A stretch of 64,000 nt of DNA, taken from the NCBI GenBank assembly GCA_040954595.2, contig CM082582.2, positions 13,640,001 through 13,704,000 on the forward strand, in the 5' to 3' direction. The translations under genes and the position numbers were made by a program. Within the stretch, counting starts at the first letter, position 1, and each line of letters begins with the position of its first letter. Positions 23,250 to 36,500 of this stretch are shown here, piece by piece. The DNA comes from Balanoglossus misakiensis (lineage: Eukaryota > Hemichordata). The notes under the pieces were generated by a model, which saw nothing but the letters and a program-made list of their open reading frames with translations, was not told where the DNA came from and searched no databases.

Positions 23250-25690
23250 GATGTCATTGGGTGATATGTCTCTCAACATTGTACAGAACAGTTTCTGTAT
23301 AGAAATCCAACTAACAACAAAAGCAGAAAAAAAGAACTTGCCTATATCTGGATCAATATACCAGGGTTGAAATATCTATTCAAAACACATGAAGATAGAA
23401 GCCTGTGTTTTCACCGACTGAAAATAATGATTATGTATATAGACGGATATCTTGCATTAGCAGCTATATGAACTTTGAACTTTCAAGACCAAAATTACTT
23501 ATTACTCCAAACTGTTGTAACGTGTATGCAAGTGGAATCATGGTTCAAATGCAGTCTACTTTGTTCCCGGGTTGTCAGTGATGACTAAAAATCTGCTGCC
23601 TTCCTTTTGGGTATTGCAGTATCTGAGTAAACTTTATGTCACTCTTGACTGGTGAGATCCCATAAGAGTTTAATACTTGAAGCATTCTGATAAATACCTG
23701 CAACATTTTATTCACCAAACTTGATTTGGGGATAAAATGAAAAACATGTTCTGACAACCCAGAAACAGAAATCATTCTTTGCCAAGTAACATGAAATTTA
23801 GTCAAGTAGATATAAACAAAACAGTGTTTCAAATAACTGGAAAAATTGGCAATTCCCTGTCAAATGAATAATACATATTTCTATTTACATTTCCAACATT
23901 TCCCCACTTCCTGTCATAAAAGAGTTCTAATTTAAATTAGTTTTTCTAGTTTATTTTTTTTAAAGATTTGTAATTATATTAGTTTTATGTCTGTTTTGGC
24001 AGTTCCAGGTTTCGTGGCATCATCAAACTCCAATTTATTCAATATGGTGATCAGAGCTGTAATAAATAACTTTATCCATGAAATGATTTTATGTTGAAAT
24101 CATATGTATAGACTTTGTAAATTTTATGAATTGAACTTTTGTGCCTTGTGCCAGTTAAGTGTGCCATTATCTAGCTTAAGAGCATTCATGTTAAACGTGG
24201 CTCAGTAAAGTAGTTAAATATAGAACTAATATCATTCAGATTATATCTGACTGAGTTGTGCTTCATAAGCTAATCAAATTAGGAATAATGTTGTTTGCAT
24301 ATTAGTGGTTGGGTGTTGAGTACATTTTTGTTTACATGTATATGCATTTGGGAATACTATGGCTATTGAACCCTTTCTGGCAACTATGTTAATACTGCTT
24401 GACTTGCAACAATCATTGATCTATGATGTCCTGAGTTTAAATTCATGCACAACCGTAAAAACTATACTTTGTAAACAAGCCCAGTATGGTACAGTTCACA
24501 TTTCATTTATTTCTCTGTATTTAATGGCACAAATTTCTAGTTTAACTCAAAGTGGCACTCTCGCTTAGTAAAATATCTCAAACACAGTTTCCTGTGGTCA
24601 ATATTTGCCCTCACAAATATGTACAGTCAAAAAAAGGACAAGAAAAAACCTAGCCATGTGTGTACTGCAGGCTTCTTAGGAGATTTTCTGTTTGGGTGAA
24701 TTCAGTGTGTACAGATTGTTTTGCCTAAAAACTGGTTTTTGTCAATTTTTCCCACAATATTTTTTACAAAACAGAGTGCCACAAAACTTACAGAGCAGTG
24801 GAGACAGTTACTGAATCTTAAATTAAGTGCTACCGAACTTTGTTTGCTTTTATAATCAATCTACATTTTGTATCACCTAGGGATTTTTTTGTATCATATT
24901 GTGATGGAATTTACGTTAACAAGGACAGAAAGATTTGAGGCTTTTGCAGTTGTAAGGATACAGTGGAGATTCCCTCTCAAGGATAGACAGAAGAACTTTC
25001 CATTTCTTCTGTGTATGCTTCTAATGAGATATCTTTCACTGTAAGATCAACCCTAATAAGTGTAATGCCTTGATTTACCTTTTCATTGCCATGTCAACTT
25101 TACGTCTACATATTTTAATGCTCTGGTGAATTTTGACATTTGATTTGTCCAGGAATAAGAAAAATGTGTAATGCCCTCCTAATGTCGAATAAAATACAAT
25201 GAAAGGTGTCTTTACAGAAACCTTGGTTATTTGATTGTAACGGTGTCTTGTTTGAGTGTGTTTTGCCTTACATTTTAGTAATTGTATAGTGCCCTCTATT
25301 GACTGGTATTCAATTTTATATATATTCACCTGTGATATTGTCTTTCACTGACAGGGAGTCTGAGAGACTACCCCAGTCAATGAACTCTTGAACTTGATTG
25401 CATAATAAGCACATCTCTTGTGCTACAGACAACATCATCAACCGAGAAGCACCCGTTATAATCATTGCAGCTAACATAGATGGTGAAATAAATTGATAGG
25501 CCAATCCTGGCTATAGCTTAGGGATAGACCTTATATGCTTATGGCAAATAATCATGACATCGACAATGCCAGTGTAGTAAATTACACAACTGTTCTTCAA
25601 ATCCCTGTTGTCAACAAAATCACGTGGGTTCACTGAGGTCACACAGCTGACACATCTCGCACTTGGCGTTATTTTATGAGAGTTCGATTC
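23250..25690 (+). other. PIP4P 3' UTR and spacer before CEP192
   Basis: No coding exon is supported. AATAAA at 24061-24066 and at 25188-25193 are candidate 3' ends for PIP4P. The AT-rich body gives way to a CpG-richer segment near 25.6-25.9 kb, taken as the CEP192 promoter. Confidence 0.5.
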
Positions 25691-25806
25691 GGCGGTAATA
25701 CAAAATAAAAATGGCGGAGTGTGACTATGTTTGAAGTTGATCGGGAGTTTCGAACCGTCGATGTAACGATTTGCGCGAAAGAAAACAAACATAATTGGCA
25801 GGATAA
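25690..25806 (+). promoter_or_regulatory. Likely CEP192 promoter and first, untranslated exon
   Basis: A CpG-richer stretch holds a YY1-like AAATGGCGG (25708-25716) and ends at a strong donor (aag then gtaagt at 25807). Splicing to the acceptor tttttacag before 27480 would give a leader with two upstream ORFs: seven codons from 25711, and a frame from 25721 that would run on into the next exon and stop at its TGA near 27495. Both stop before the CEP192 ATG, so the exon is non-coding for CEP192. The exact cap site is unknown. Confidence 0.45.
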
Positions 25807-26085
25807 GGTAAGTGAAATTTGCAGTCTCGATCATTTCAGACAGCAAGCGCATAATTACATTTTGACAACTGAGTCAGTCCGTGACGTTTCACAATGTCTC
25901 GTTCAGGCACGCAAGTTGCCCGGGAGGTTGACGTGAATCACGATCAACGGTTCTGTGTATTTTTTTTTCCGCCCAAGAAAATTACATATACTGAGTGACT
26001 AATCTGTGAGAGCGATCGACCGAGCTGATCATATTGAATGTGATTTTTTCAAACTGTTTGATGTCCCTCTATACTTTGAACAAAG

Positions 26086-26331
26086 TTGGATGTCAACATT
26101 TTGTTGTGTATCTCTATGTACGGTGGTACGTATGTAGTCTGTTTACAATCTTGGAATGTTCGCTGCTTATGTGGACGAAACTGGATATCATTCTGTGAGA
26201 GAGCACTAGCTGCAGTACCCAGGCTAGAGGATTTACCTGATGTTGGGGTTGGACGATTGCGTTTGCCTTCCAACCCCAAGCACCCTGAGGAAAACCTAGA
26301 GCCTGATTATGTTAGTGCAGCTATGGGATAG
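26086..26331 (+). other. Unassigned coding-like stretch in CEP192 intron 1
   Basis: An 81-codon frame whose last 45 codons (from about 26196) have balanced, GC-richer, coding-like composition, with text such as PRLEDLPDVGVGRLRLPSNP and a TAG stop at 26329. I recognise no family. It could be the last exon of a small gene sharing the CEP192 promoter, an alternative exon, or a fossil. An antisense frame (26049-26279) covers the same bases, so the strand is not certain. Confidence 0.2.
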
Positions 26332-26369
26332 CATGGAGGTACTACTACAGTAGTACATGTACCTCCATG
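26332..26369. repeat. Nested palindrome just after the 26086-26331 frame
   Basis: Outer arms CATGGAGGTAC (26332-26342) and GTACCTCCATG (26359-26369) are perfect inverted copies. Overlapping inner arms GTACTACT (26339-26346) and AGTAGTAC (26349-26356) are separated by two bases. The two hairpins are mutually exclusive where they overlap. Confidence 0.8.
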
Positions 26370-27519
26370 GGGATAGCTACAGGCATGGTGTACAATCACA
26401 GAGATGAATATGTAGATATATCATAAAGCTTGAAACAGCAGTACGTATGATCATCAGATTTTCCTGGTTTTATCGGAAAATAGGAACACTACAGGGAAAA
26501 TACCATCTTTCCTATCTTGTCCATTTCGACAATAACTGTAGGCCTGTTTCTTTGGTATCCACACGGTATGAGAGACTGGTTGGTGTTAGATTTTTGAATT
26601 GTACATGCAAGTTAGAATTAGGGTAAGCTAACCTCTAATACAACAGCACCTACGTGACCTGAAAATGTGTTTTACTGGGCCCATAAACTTTGTAATGATC
26701 ACCAAGAAATGTTTAATGTCTGTAATCATTTTGAATTACCCTGGTATGTCCTCTTTAATCACAACATGAACCTTGAGAAAGTGTAAAGTTTGCATACATT
26801 GCACAGCTGAGAATGAGAAAACCTGTGTGTTAGAAGAGTAAAATGTGATAGCCAGTTCTTGGGCAGACTGAAACTCTAATCTGGGCAATAACCTAATACT
26901 TTTGTCATGAATTGTACATTTGAATTTAAACCAATAATATTAATTTATCAATAAATATTTATGTGTGATGGGGATTTGTGGAATTACCACATTTGTGTTC
27001 AGAATGTCTGAAGTTGTTTCATCATTGTCTGAGGGTTTAAATATTGTTAATGCAAGAGCTTGCCATAAACTAGCTCTTTACCTTCGTGATAATTGTCTGG
27101 ACAATAATTGGTCTGGGTTCAATTTATCTGTCTGCCAGCATAACAGTAAGGACAGTGATAATCCAAGTTTTTACTCATGTCTCAAGTGCCTTCCACCTAA
27201 AAATAATCACTATAAAAACTGTAAGTCTCTTTGGGTGCACCGACTGTGAGACGTAATGCCAGGCTATGTTTAAATCATGATAGTCATTTCTTGACTAACA
27301 AGAGGTAATATTTCTTAGCCTACTAATTCATGATACACTATAAATACACAAGCATGTGTTACAACTATCCCACAATGCACTACTGTGACAAGAGTACAAA
27401 AATACATGAACAAGTGGAAAACTTAGTGTGTGCGAGGTTGTTTTTAATAGTGCAACAATTCTCGTCATTTTTTTTACAGATTTTTTTTATAAGGTGAGTG
27501 TGCTGGATCATACACCACA

Positions 27520-30500
27520 ATGAGTCAAGATTTGCCTAGGTCACAAAAAGGAATTGAGAAATCCCTGGGGAATGAGAGTGGATGGTCTGCTTTTGGAACC
27601 CCAGTGGCAGCATCCACTTTGGCAAGACCAAGACAGCCCATGGACAGGTGAGAAAATATTTGGCTGTTTCTTAATTGCAAGATAAACATTTTACATTGTC
27701 CGACCATTTACATGTTCTTGGTTTATCCCCAATTCATCAGCAAGTATAATTTGAACCAAGCCAGTGGTTGTGTTTCATTGATCATCAAAAGCTACTACTG
27801 ATATGTTAGTGAATGGCTAACAGAATCACATTCAGTCAACGTATAGAAATTGTGACGAAGTACGGTTGTCATTTTCAACATAACTCGACACAGTGGTCAG
27901 TGGCTGAAGGGGATATTGATTTAGAGAGGTCATTAATCTTTGATAAGGGTCACTCACTGTGAGAGGGAAGGAGGGGTCACCAGATTTTGAGAGGGGTCAA
28001 TAATCATGCTTTCTTCTCTATCCATCCATTGACTAGGATTCCTATAATTACAACGGAACATGAACCGTTTGGTTCATTTCTGGACCAGGCTTCAAAGTAT
28101 GTAGTGAAAGTGTAGCCTTATGTGTTTATGTAAATGAACTGTTGGACAAATGTCCTTTTTGTTAAAATATAACTGTTGTAATATCCATATTTAGCATTCT
28201 TTACTAATTTTTTTGTTCTCAGTGTAATTATTATGTCAGTTGTTGTAAATAATGTTCAGTAAGTATTTATGTCAAGATTGTACTGTAATTAGTTTGTCTG
28301 GTGTCGTATTTCTATGTTCATGTTCACTTGTATAATTCTTTGTTGCATGATTGTCAAGTCTCTGACAAGCCTCCGTTCCTGTCCAATAAAATGCACTGTA
28401 ACATCAGACTTTTTATTTGAGACACAACACCTAGAACTCTTTAAGTTTCTTTCTTAGGAAATAGTTTTCTGTTGATTGAGTTGTTATGAATAAGGTTAAA
28501 AAAACAGGATAGCTACATGAACTGCCCTTCCAAATGTCCCTGAACAACAGGCTTGTTTCATTTCCCTGTCAGTGTGTATATCTGGTTTCATAATTAAGTA
28601 CTGTCCCATAAATTATGGATTTGGAGTCTGTTGTATGATTGCATGTTTCCTTCCTCCTGCTTCCTTGCATGTGAAACAGATTTCATTGTTGAACAGTGGA
28701 TTAGCACAGCACAGAAGTGGAAGTACTTGAAAAATTAATCCTGTTAACAAAATATTTTATCACTGAAATGATCAACTGCTGAGAGACTTAAATGTTGCAT
28801 GATCAAATATTGAATTTTAAGTTCATTCATCATATGAAGCCTTTCGGCATTTCAAAAGTTTATTGAATTTTCTTCTAATTATCCACAGCGAAAACATGGA
28901 AAGTGGAAATGTATCCGGAATGCCACTTCTGCAGAATATAGACTTGTCTGGAATATCACTGTCATCAGACGAACACACTGGAATGAAGGAACCAGTTACA
29001 AGAGATAGAGACAGTTATTTGACAGAAACGTCATCCTTAGGTTTGATACCAGATGATGTCATGGAAGGTAAGCAGATATTTCCCTTTCAGATACTACATG
29101 GAATCTAATAGTCTCAGTCTGTAGTCAGGTTTTGATTAGAGGTTCAGTAACCTGCTGTAGTCCAACTCTGTCAGTTTTAATATTATCAAAATTTGTTGCT
29201 CTTATTACTGTAAATTATTAGTTCAATATTTACAGAGTTGAAGGAAATTCTCATTTGTTTAATAAGACCTATCACACCAGTTCATCTGCTACTCAACCGA
29301 TGTTTTTTCCAGACGTTACTTTATGAGATATTTGTAATAATTCATGCCAGATGATACATACATGTATCAGCCAGAGGTCATGACCCTCCACATGAAACAC
29401 TGTGACCTCTGATGCACATGTTCTATTTTCAGGTCTGTCTGTTGGATTACTGCAAGTCGAAGAGGCCAAGGATGAGGACAACATCAGTGAGAGGACCATC
29501 ACTCCAGTGGCTTGGCATTGTCATTTCCCAATGATGTCGTCCGGAGAAGTTATCGTCCCGGAAAGCAGCCCTGAGGAAAAATCATTTAGAAAGGAGTTCA
29601 GAGAGAGTTTAGAGGACAACCTCGGTGGGTTTTGTTTTGTTTTGTTTTGCATCGTGCAGTCTACTCCAACAACTGTCAGTGCCCCTACTTACATGTACCA
29701 TATCTATCCATGTAATGTTGAAATTATAGATCTGACTTCTGGGAAAATTATGTTTGTGATTATAGGAAACTATATATAAGCTTGTGCTGTGGTGGTTTAA
29801 CTTTGTAGAGTTTCAACTTGAATGGTAAAATGAAGCATTGTGGATTTGTGTTTTGTTGTCAGGTGTACGAGTAGCTGCCACTGGGGTAGAGTCAGATCAC
29901 AGTGAGATTGACACTGAAGATGAACTTGAAGCAGCAAGAAAAGTAAGGGATTATTTTGTTGTTTGTAGAAGCCACTAAATGCATTATTTTGACACCTACA
30001 TTTAAAGACCCTGTCTTGACCCATGCATGCTCTGATGAAGTAACAATGCAATACTGGAATTTAGTATGTACAGTTCAATTTAGCTTCCATCAGTCTCTCA
30101 GGGGAATGTACAGTATTATAATTATTTTATATTCATTTTAACACAATAAAGATGTCCGCCACTGTGGTCTGTCTGTTTCCTAGGAGATTGCACAACAACA
30201 AAGAGAACAATATCTGTCAGAAACTGACCATGGGAAGATAGAAACAGAAGACAGTCGTCCTGGGTTGGAGGGTGACAGCACGGAAGAAGATGATAATATC
30301 AGTAGTTGTGATTCCTTGGAAAGAGACATCAGACCGCTGAGTCATCGTCAGTCCGGAGAGGGAGATGTGTCGGCATCTCCGGTTCCGGGTGATGGCGGAG
30401 GAGGGGGTGATGGAAGTAGCGGAGGGGGTTCCAGTAACAGCAGTGATAATGAGGAGGATGATGATGATGAGGAGGATATGCCAGGGTTAAATGAAAGGCA

Positions 30501-33500
30501 GGATACAATGGAAGTGCTGAGAAGACTGGGATTAGTGGGTGATGGTGGAGATATTCCTTTTCCGTTAGCGCCGGGAATGGACAGCAGTGTAGACTCATCG
30601 TCGGTAAGTGAAGCCTTCTGTTTCCGGTCATGCACACAAACATTAAATTTGTTGACATGACTTTTAGGCTGTGCTATGTGATTTTGATCCACTATGAATA
30701 TGGCTACTTTCTTTGCAGGCCCCATCAAGGATGAGACCCACCGGGGGAGATGCTCCTATTCACCAAGTAAGATTTGTCAGTCCTGTTCGTAGCTCAACAC
30801 AGTCTTCCCAAATGAGACCATCAAGTGCTTCCAACTATGGCCAGTCAGATCCTGATGCCACTCCTAAGAACACAGATCTCATATTGTCCAAGTTCCTCAA
30901 ACCATCAAGTAGATCTTACAGTAATGAGACAACGGATGAAGTTGTGGCACCCCCGTGGTCTCCAGATGCAAGCAGCTTCCATATGTCAGATATTTTTGGA
31001 TTGGGAGAGGGACAGGAATCGGAAATGGATAATACTCTGACGGCAGCATCAGACATGGATGGTGTCATGGCGATGGATGGTGATATCAGAAGGGGTGAAG
31101 GAGATGAAAATAAGGTATCCATGGTGATCTGCCTCTCTGACTGCTCTCATCTTAATTGAGAAATGTATTTGACAAGCACAGCACCTGGTTCACATACTGG
31201 TTGCTTTGTTTCACAGTATTATCCAACACGGTTGCCAGACCGATAATGACCGATAATTGTACATGATTAACTGGTGTAAGATGGCCCACTGGTTGACCAA
31301 ATACCATTTTATTTTCAGGGTGAAACTAATCCTTTCACTGGCAGATCATCCCTGGGTAGTTTTGGTCTTGGCTCTGGTGATTTCACTCACAGCCACAACA
31401 TTTCATTTGGTGATGATGACTTCTCTCAGTTGGAGCCTGCTTCGAGCCAACACAGCAGTCTGAGTCGTGATTCCAAAAGTTCATCTCACAGGAACAGACA
31501 AGGAGAGAGAGCAGAGGTGCAAGGTGCTGAAAGTGGCGAAGAAGGTATGGAGATCTATCTATCATCTGGTTCCCTTGCCTTCTCTCATTGGGGTCAAATG
31601 AACAGCATACATCAGCTGAAAGCCTATCATTGGAAATGTATAATGAATTTGCATTGCTTTCAGTATTGGTAATCATCTTGAATTTGTTCCATGTGACAGT
31701 TTCAGCTCAGTAATATGGTACATTTGTAATATTTGGATATGTGCCTATGTGTACCTTTCATTTTAGATTTTGACAGTGCAATAGTTGCTAATCAACCACG
31801 GAAGGCACCAGCTGGAGACGATAATGGTTCTGCCTCCTATATCATAGACAATGGAGAGGTACTGACTGAGCTAGCATTCCAGTCATCACTTCAAGCCAGT
31901 AAGTATTCCAAGTGACTACATAAAGCAGCAATGAATGTGTGTGTGTGTAACTCAGTATTTGGGGTCATTCTGTTAACTTTGAACTTTCACCTCTCCAGAT
32001 GATACAGCTGAACTGGGTGGATTTGATGACTTTGGTATCCATAGTGATGAAGAGTTCATTTCAGCAGGTAAGAGGAATCAACGTGGTTGTAACATACATT
32101 AAATAAATATCACTGATGTTGTTCCAAACTCTGTTAAACTACCCTTTTTTCAAAGAGGACCTTTTGATCAACGATGACTGTCTCATTTCAGATCAAGCTG
32201 TCAACAAGCTGGATGAAGATGAGGAAAAATTTGCCAAGGAAAATGTGTTTATTCAGGTAAATAAATGTTAAAACCGGACAAGTCAGGTTAAATTTGAATG
32301 CAAGTTCAGTGTTGTGTTTTACTTTATCAAAGTCATATTCCAGTACAAGTTGCAAAAGTGATGATGTTGTGTAATTTGATTGGCTAGGATGCGATGGTGT
32401 CACCTGTGAAACCAGGTGTCAGTGATGGCACCACATTGGAGGATGCATGGGGTCTACACGATGGTGCCTTGTTGAAGTTTGAAAACATCACAGGACAGGA
32501 AGACTTCTGTAGGATTAGTATTGGTGGATTTCTTGGTGCGAGATCAGAAGTTCTGGGATCTCTCTCACAGACAGATCCCTCACATCGGGTAAGTCATGGT
32601 TATTTATTTCTCTGTCCTCAGTAAAGCTCCTTGGGATCAATCACCCACAGAGACAGTTAATCCCTTCATGCATTGTGAATTGCAAAAGTAATGCAATTTG
32701 ACAAGTCATGGCTTGTCTGTGAAGACTTCCTGTTATTGTAATGTTAGGCATAACTGTAATGTCACATGGATGTCAAGAATGTAATTCATTCTCCATTTCT
32801 TCTCACAGCCAAATTTTGGAGATGGCACAATAGTAACACCACCTAATAACAATGGACCCATTTCCCTGATCAGCGACACATACAGTCACATGGATGTCAG
32901 AGATTTGGACGGAAGTTACACAGAGAGGATGTCTGGGGTTGGAGAACAGGAACAAGGTGAGACAGTCTGTGGATAATGCTTTCTTCATCTTTACCTGCAC
33001 CTGCATGTGGACTAAAAACAATCATATTTCTCTTTTCATTATATGTTGTTTTGGTTTTCTGTTGGCAGAAGAATCACAGGCAAAACCAGAGATTGGAAAG
33101 TCACTCCACGTGCAACAACCAAGTGATGTGAGAACCTCGCCTGCTGGAGATGTAAAGCGTGATGCACTCAAAGGGAAAATACAACAGCTGGAGAAATCAG
33201 CAGCAGAAGCAGACACCTCTGTGAGCATAAGCACCATTGCTTCTGCCATCGCCCAAGCAGCTGCCAGTGGCACGCCGGAAGAATTGTCTGAACTTATCAA
33301 ACATTTGTCGCAGAAAAGAATCCACAAGAATGTGCCTTTGGAGAAAGATGTTGATGCGCGAGGACCGGGAAAAAGTGTGGAGACCAACTCTAAACCCAGT
33401 GTGCTTAGCGATGGAACAGACTCTGACAGTCAAAAATCACATGATCAGGCCCAGCCAATCATAAGGGGACAGAGGTCACATGACAGGTTGTTTAAACCAA

Positions 33501-36500
33501 TCAATGGTGACTCAACCTTTGTAAAAGACACCACGAGAAAACCAACCTCTAATGCACAAATGAAAAAGGATTTCAAGTCTCAAGAGCCGTATCAGAAGAG
33601 GGAAAGTCAGGATAGTGATCTCAGAAATCTGGCGTCTCATTCAAGGCAGAAGTATAGTCCAAAGAAACTATCAGGTTCTCTGCAGACTCTGAATAAAAGT
33701 GGACAGAGAAGTGGTCACTCGTCTTCCCCAACAAACATTCCAAGCGAGGAGATGCTGATGAACAGGAGTCAGTCTCTTCCAGAATTAATGGATCCGCAGG
33801 AATTCAAGAGAAGAGGGTTTGGATCACCTTCACACCGTCTCAACACCGGCAGAGACAGCATGGAAGCTGCCAAGAAAGAACAACTACAGAAATACTTAAA
33901 TGATAGTGACCCAAGTCGAATACCAGTGACTGAAAATGAGTCTAGGTTCCCTGACTTTGAAGAGAAAGTACGAAGTGGTTACAGAGGTGATGGCAAAGTC
34001 AGTAAGGGCGCGCCCTCTAGAGTCAACAAAAGTGCCCCCTCCAGAGAGGAATCCTATAGCAGAGCACAGCCACACAGATATAAACCTAGTCAACCAGATG
34101 ATGTTGGTCCTGCCAAATCCATCCCACTGTTACAGACTCAGAAGGATTCAAGCTACAACCAGACCTGTGGAGCTACCAAGTCAAGAATGAATGGGAACAC
34201 GTCTGAAGTCATGAACAGGGATGTGGATGCTGATCGTTCGACCAGAAATGAGATGAAAAAGAGAAGAAGCAGTCCATCTCCAGTGACTTGTAATTTGCCA
34301 GATGATGAAAAACGCAAAAGCCCGGGAAAATTCAGGCCCAGTAGCAGCACTGTTACAAAGTCACAATTACGTATGGATCCCATCTCACTTAGTAAGTCTC
34401 CAGGTAGAACTAGTGTTGGAAAATCCCCAACAGTTTCTCCAAGAAGATTGAGTGGAGGAAAATCACCAGTAACCAGATCATCAGTAGGAGCAGGCTCTAA
34501 GAAATCACCAGCAAGATCACCAGGTCGTAGCAGTGGTTACTCTTCCATACTTGAACAGAAAGCAGCCATTGCCCAGACTCTAAGCACACCCATTGATGAT
34601 GCAGACAGTCCTAAAAGATTATCTTTCATTGGTAAAGGAAACACACCAGAGTTTAATGAGCAGAGTGTTTTGGACTCTAGTACTCCCAAAAGACAGTTAT
34701 TCAGTGACAAAACCCAGGAAGGATCAAAAGTTGCTGTAGCAGATGGAACTGTGACTGTTAAGCAAACAAGAGATCCTCAGAAAGCAGTAGATATCAGTCA
34801 GGTACCTGTTGTGTCAAGTTTCAAATTGTTTGACAAAAAGGTATCGTCCCCAGAGACCAGTGGTAATCTTCCAACCCTTCTAACCAGTCAGACACTGATG
34901 AACACTACAATGGCCAATGAGTACCTGAACAGTCGACCCACCGTAACCAGTGTCACACACTCATCTGTCTCATCAGTGCCATCCAGTGTACCACTGACCA
35001 TCCCACCGACATCAGTTGCCACCTCGCCACTCAACATCCAGTCTGGTAACCTAGCTGCTGCTGCCAACTTTCCCAGCTACATTCCCTCCTGGCCACAGTC
35101 AGTGTACCAACCAGTGTCAGCCACCATGGCCAGTCACAATGCAACTGCATCCAGTGCTCTTGGTACAAATACAACTTTGTCCACAGTTTATAGTGGCTAT
35201 GGGGGTCCACGCATTGCCAATGCGGTTCCCCCTCCAGCACGACCCATGAATGACATTGCTGTTGGTGTAGTCATTCCGGGAGAGCTGAGATATGTTGGAG
35301 TATGTTGTGTAGGGATAGCCGCCCAGACCACTCTGCCCATACACAACACCATTGATAGATGGGTCAAGTGTACCATGGATGTTGTAACAGTTTTAGCAAA
35401 CGGTGCTCAGGTAGGCAAAATAATTTATAATAATCTGCATATAGTCAAACACACCATTATTATTTCTCAGGCCAATGAAACTTCTGTTAATCCCACTGAT
35501 CTGAAGCTCATTCTTGTGCCAAGTCTGTGGTATTAACAACATTATTGCCATTTATATAATAATTCTTGTCGATGCTATTAGATCGATTTGGATGACTACT
35601 GTCCATTTATCGTGAAGAACTCAGCAATTATTCCACCGGGTAAGACAGAAGACACCAGTATCTTGTTTGCACCGCGTCATCCAGGAATCTTCGTTGCTCA
35701 GCTGCAAATAATCAGTAGTCCCATCATCAATACAGCCATGCCACAAACACATGACAATGTCAGTATTGTCACCATACATGCAATTGCAGAGAAGCCTAAT
35801 ATACAGGTAATTATGACTCGCCTACTGCAGCTGTTGGGATTTTAAACCTACTGTACGTTTCTGTAATTGCACAGTATGGAGATTTCCAATATGGCTGACA
35901 CGTGCCTACGCAACATGACTGAAGCATTCTATTTTTGCACCATTTTGTAGCAACGTTCCTCACTTGACAACATAGAACATTCTACAGTTTAAATACAATG
36001 GCAACATTCTTTTCTTTCTTCATCAGGTGGAAGCAGATGACAACCAGACATTGGACTTTGGTGACGTCGTCCATGGTGGAAGCAGATCCAAAGCTTTGAA
36101 ACTCTACAACAAAGGCAGATCTACTGTACCTGTCAGATTAATCATATCAGCTGTAAGTGCATGGTCACCAAGATAAGAGCTGTGTTGAATTTATTGGCCG
36201 CAAATTATCTTCTAGTCTTTTCTATTTGTTGTGTCATTCATTGTTTGTAATTGTTTTACCGTCTTGTTCACAACACAGAGCTCTGTGGCCTGGCACTGTT
36301 TTTCATTCGGAACAGTTGACAACAGAATTGAGAGCACTTCACCAAGCAGTAAAAAACTGACTCCAAGAGGGTCTTCCATTCTCAGTCTCACTCTACCAGG
36401 AAAAGCTGACAACAGGGGAGAAATTGAACCAATGTTGGTATGGATTGATTTCAAGGCACCTCAGAGAAACCTAGACCATGGTAAGATTTGCAGAATTCAT

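Noticed and set aside
32894-35536. An 880-codon open frame that could be taken as a single-exon gene
   Set aside because: Its first 58 codons come from out-of-frame exon 13 and intron sequence, and its end runs into an intron. The real coding part is CEP192 exon 14 (33069-35410), whose splice sites and phases fit the flanking exons.
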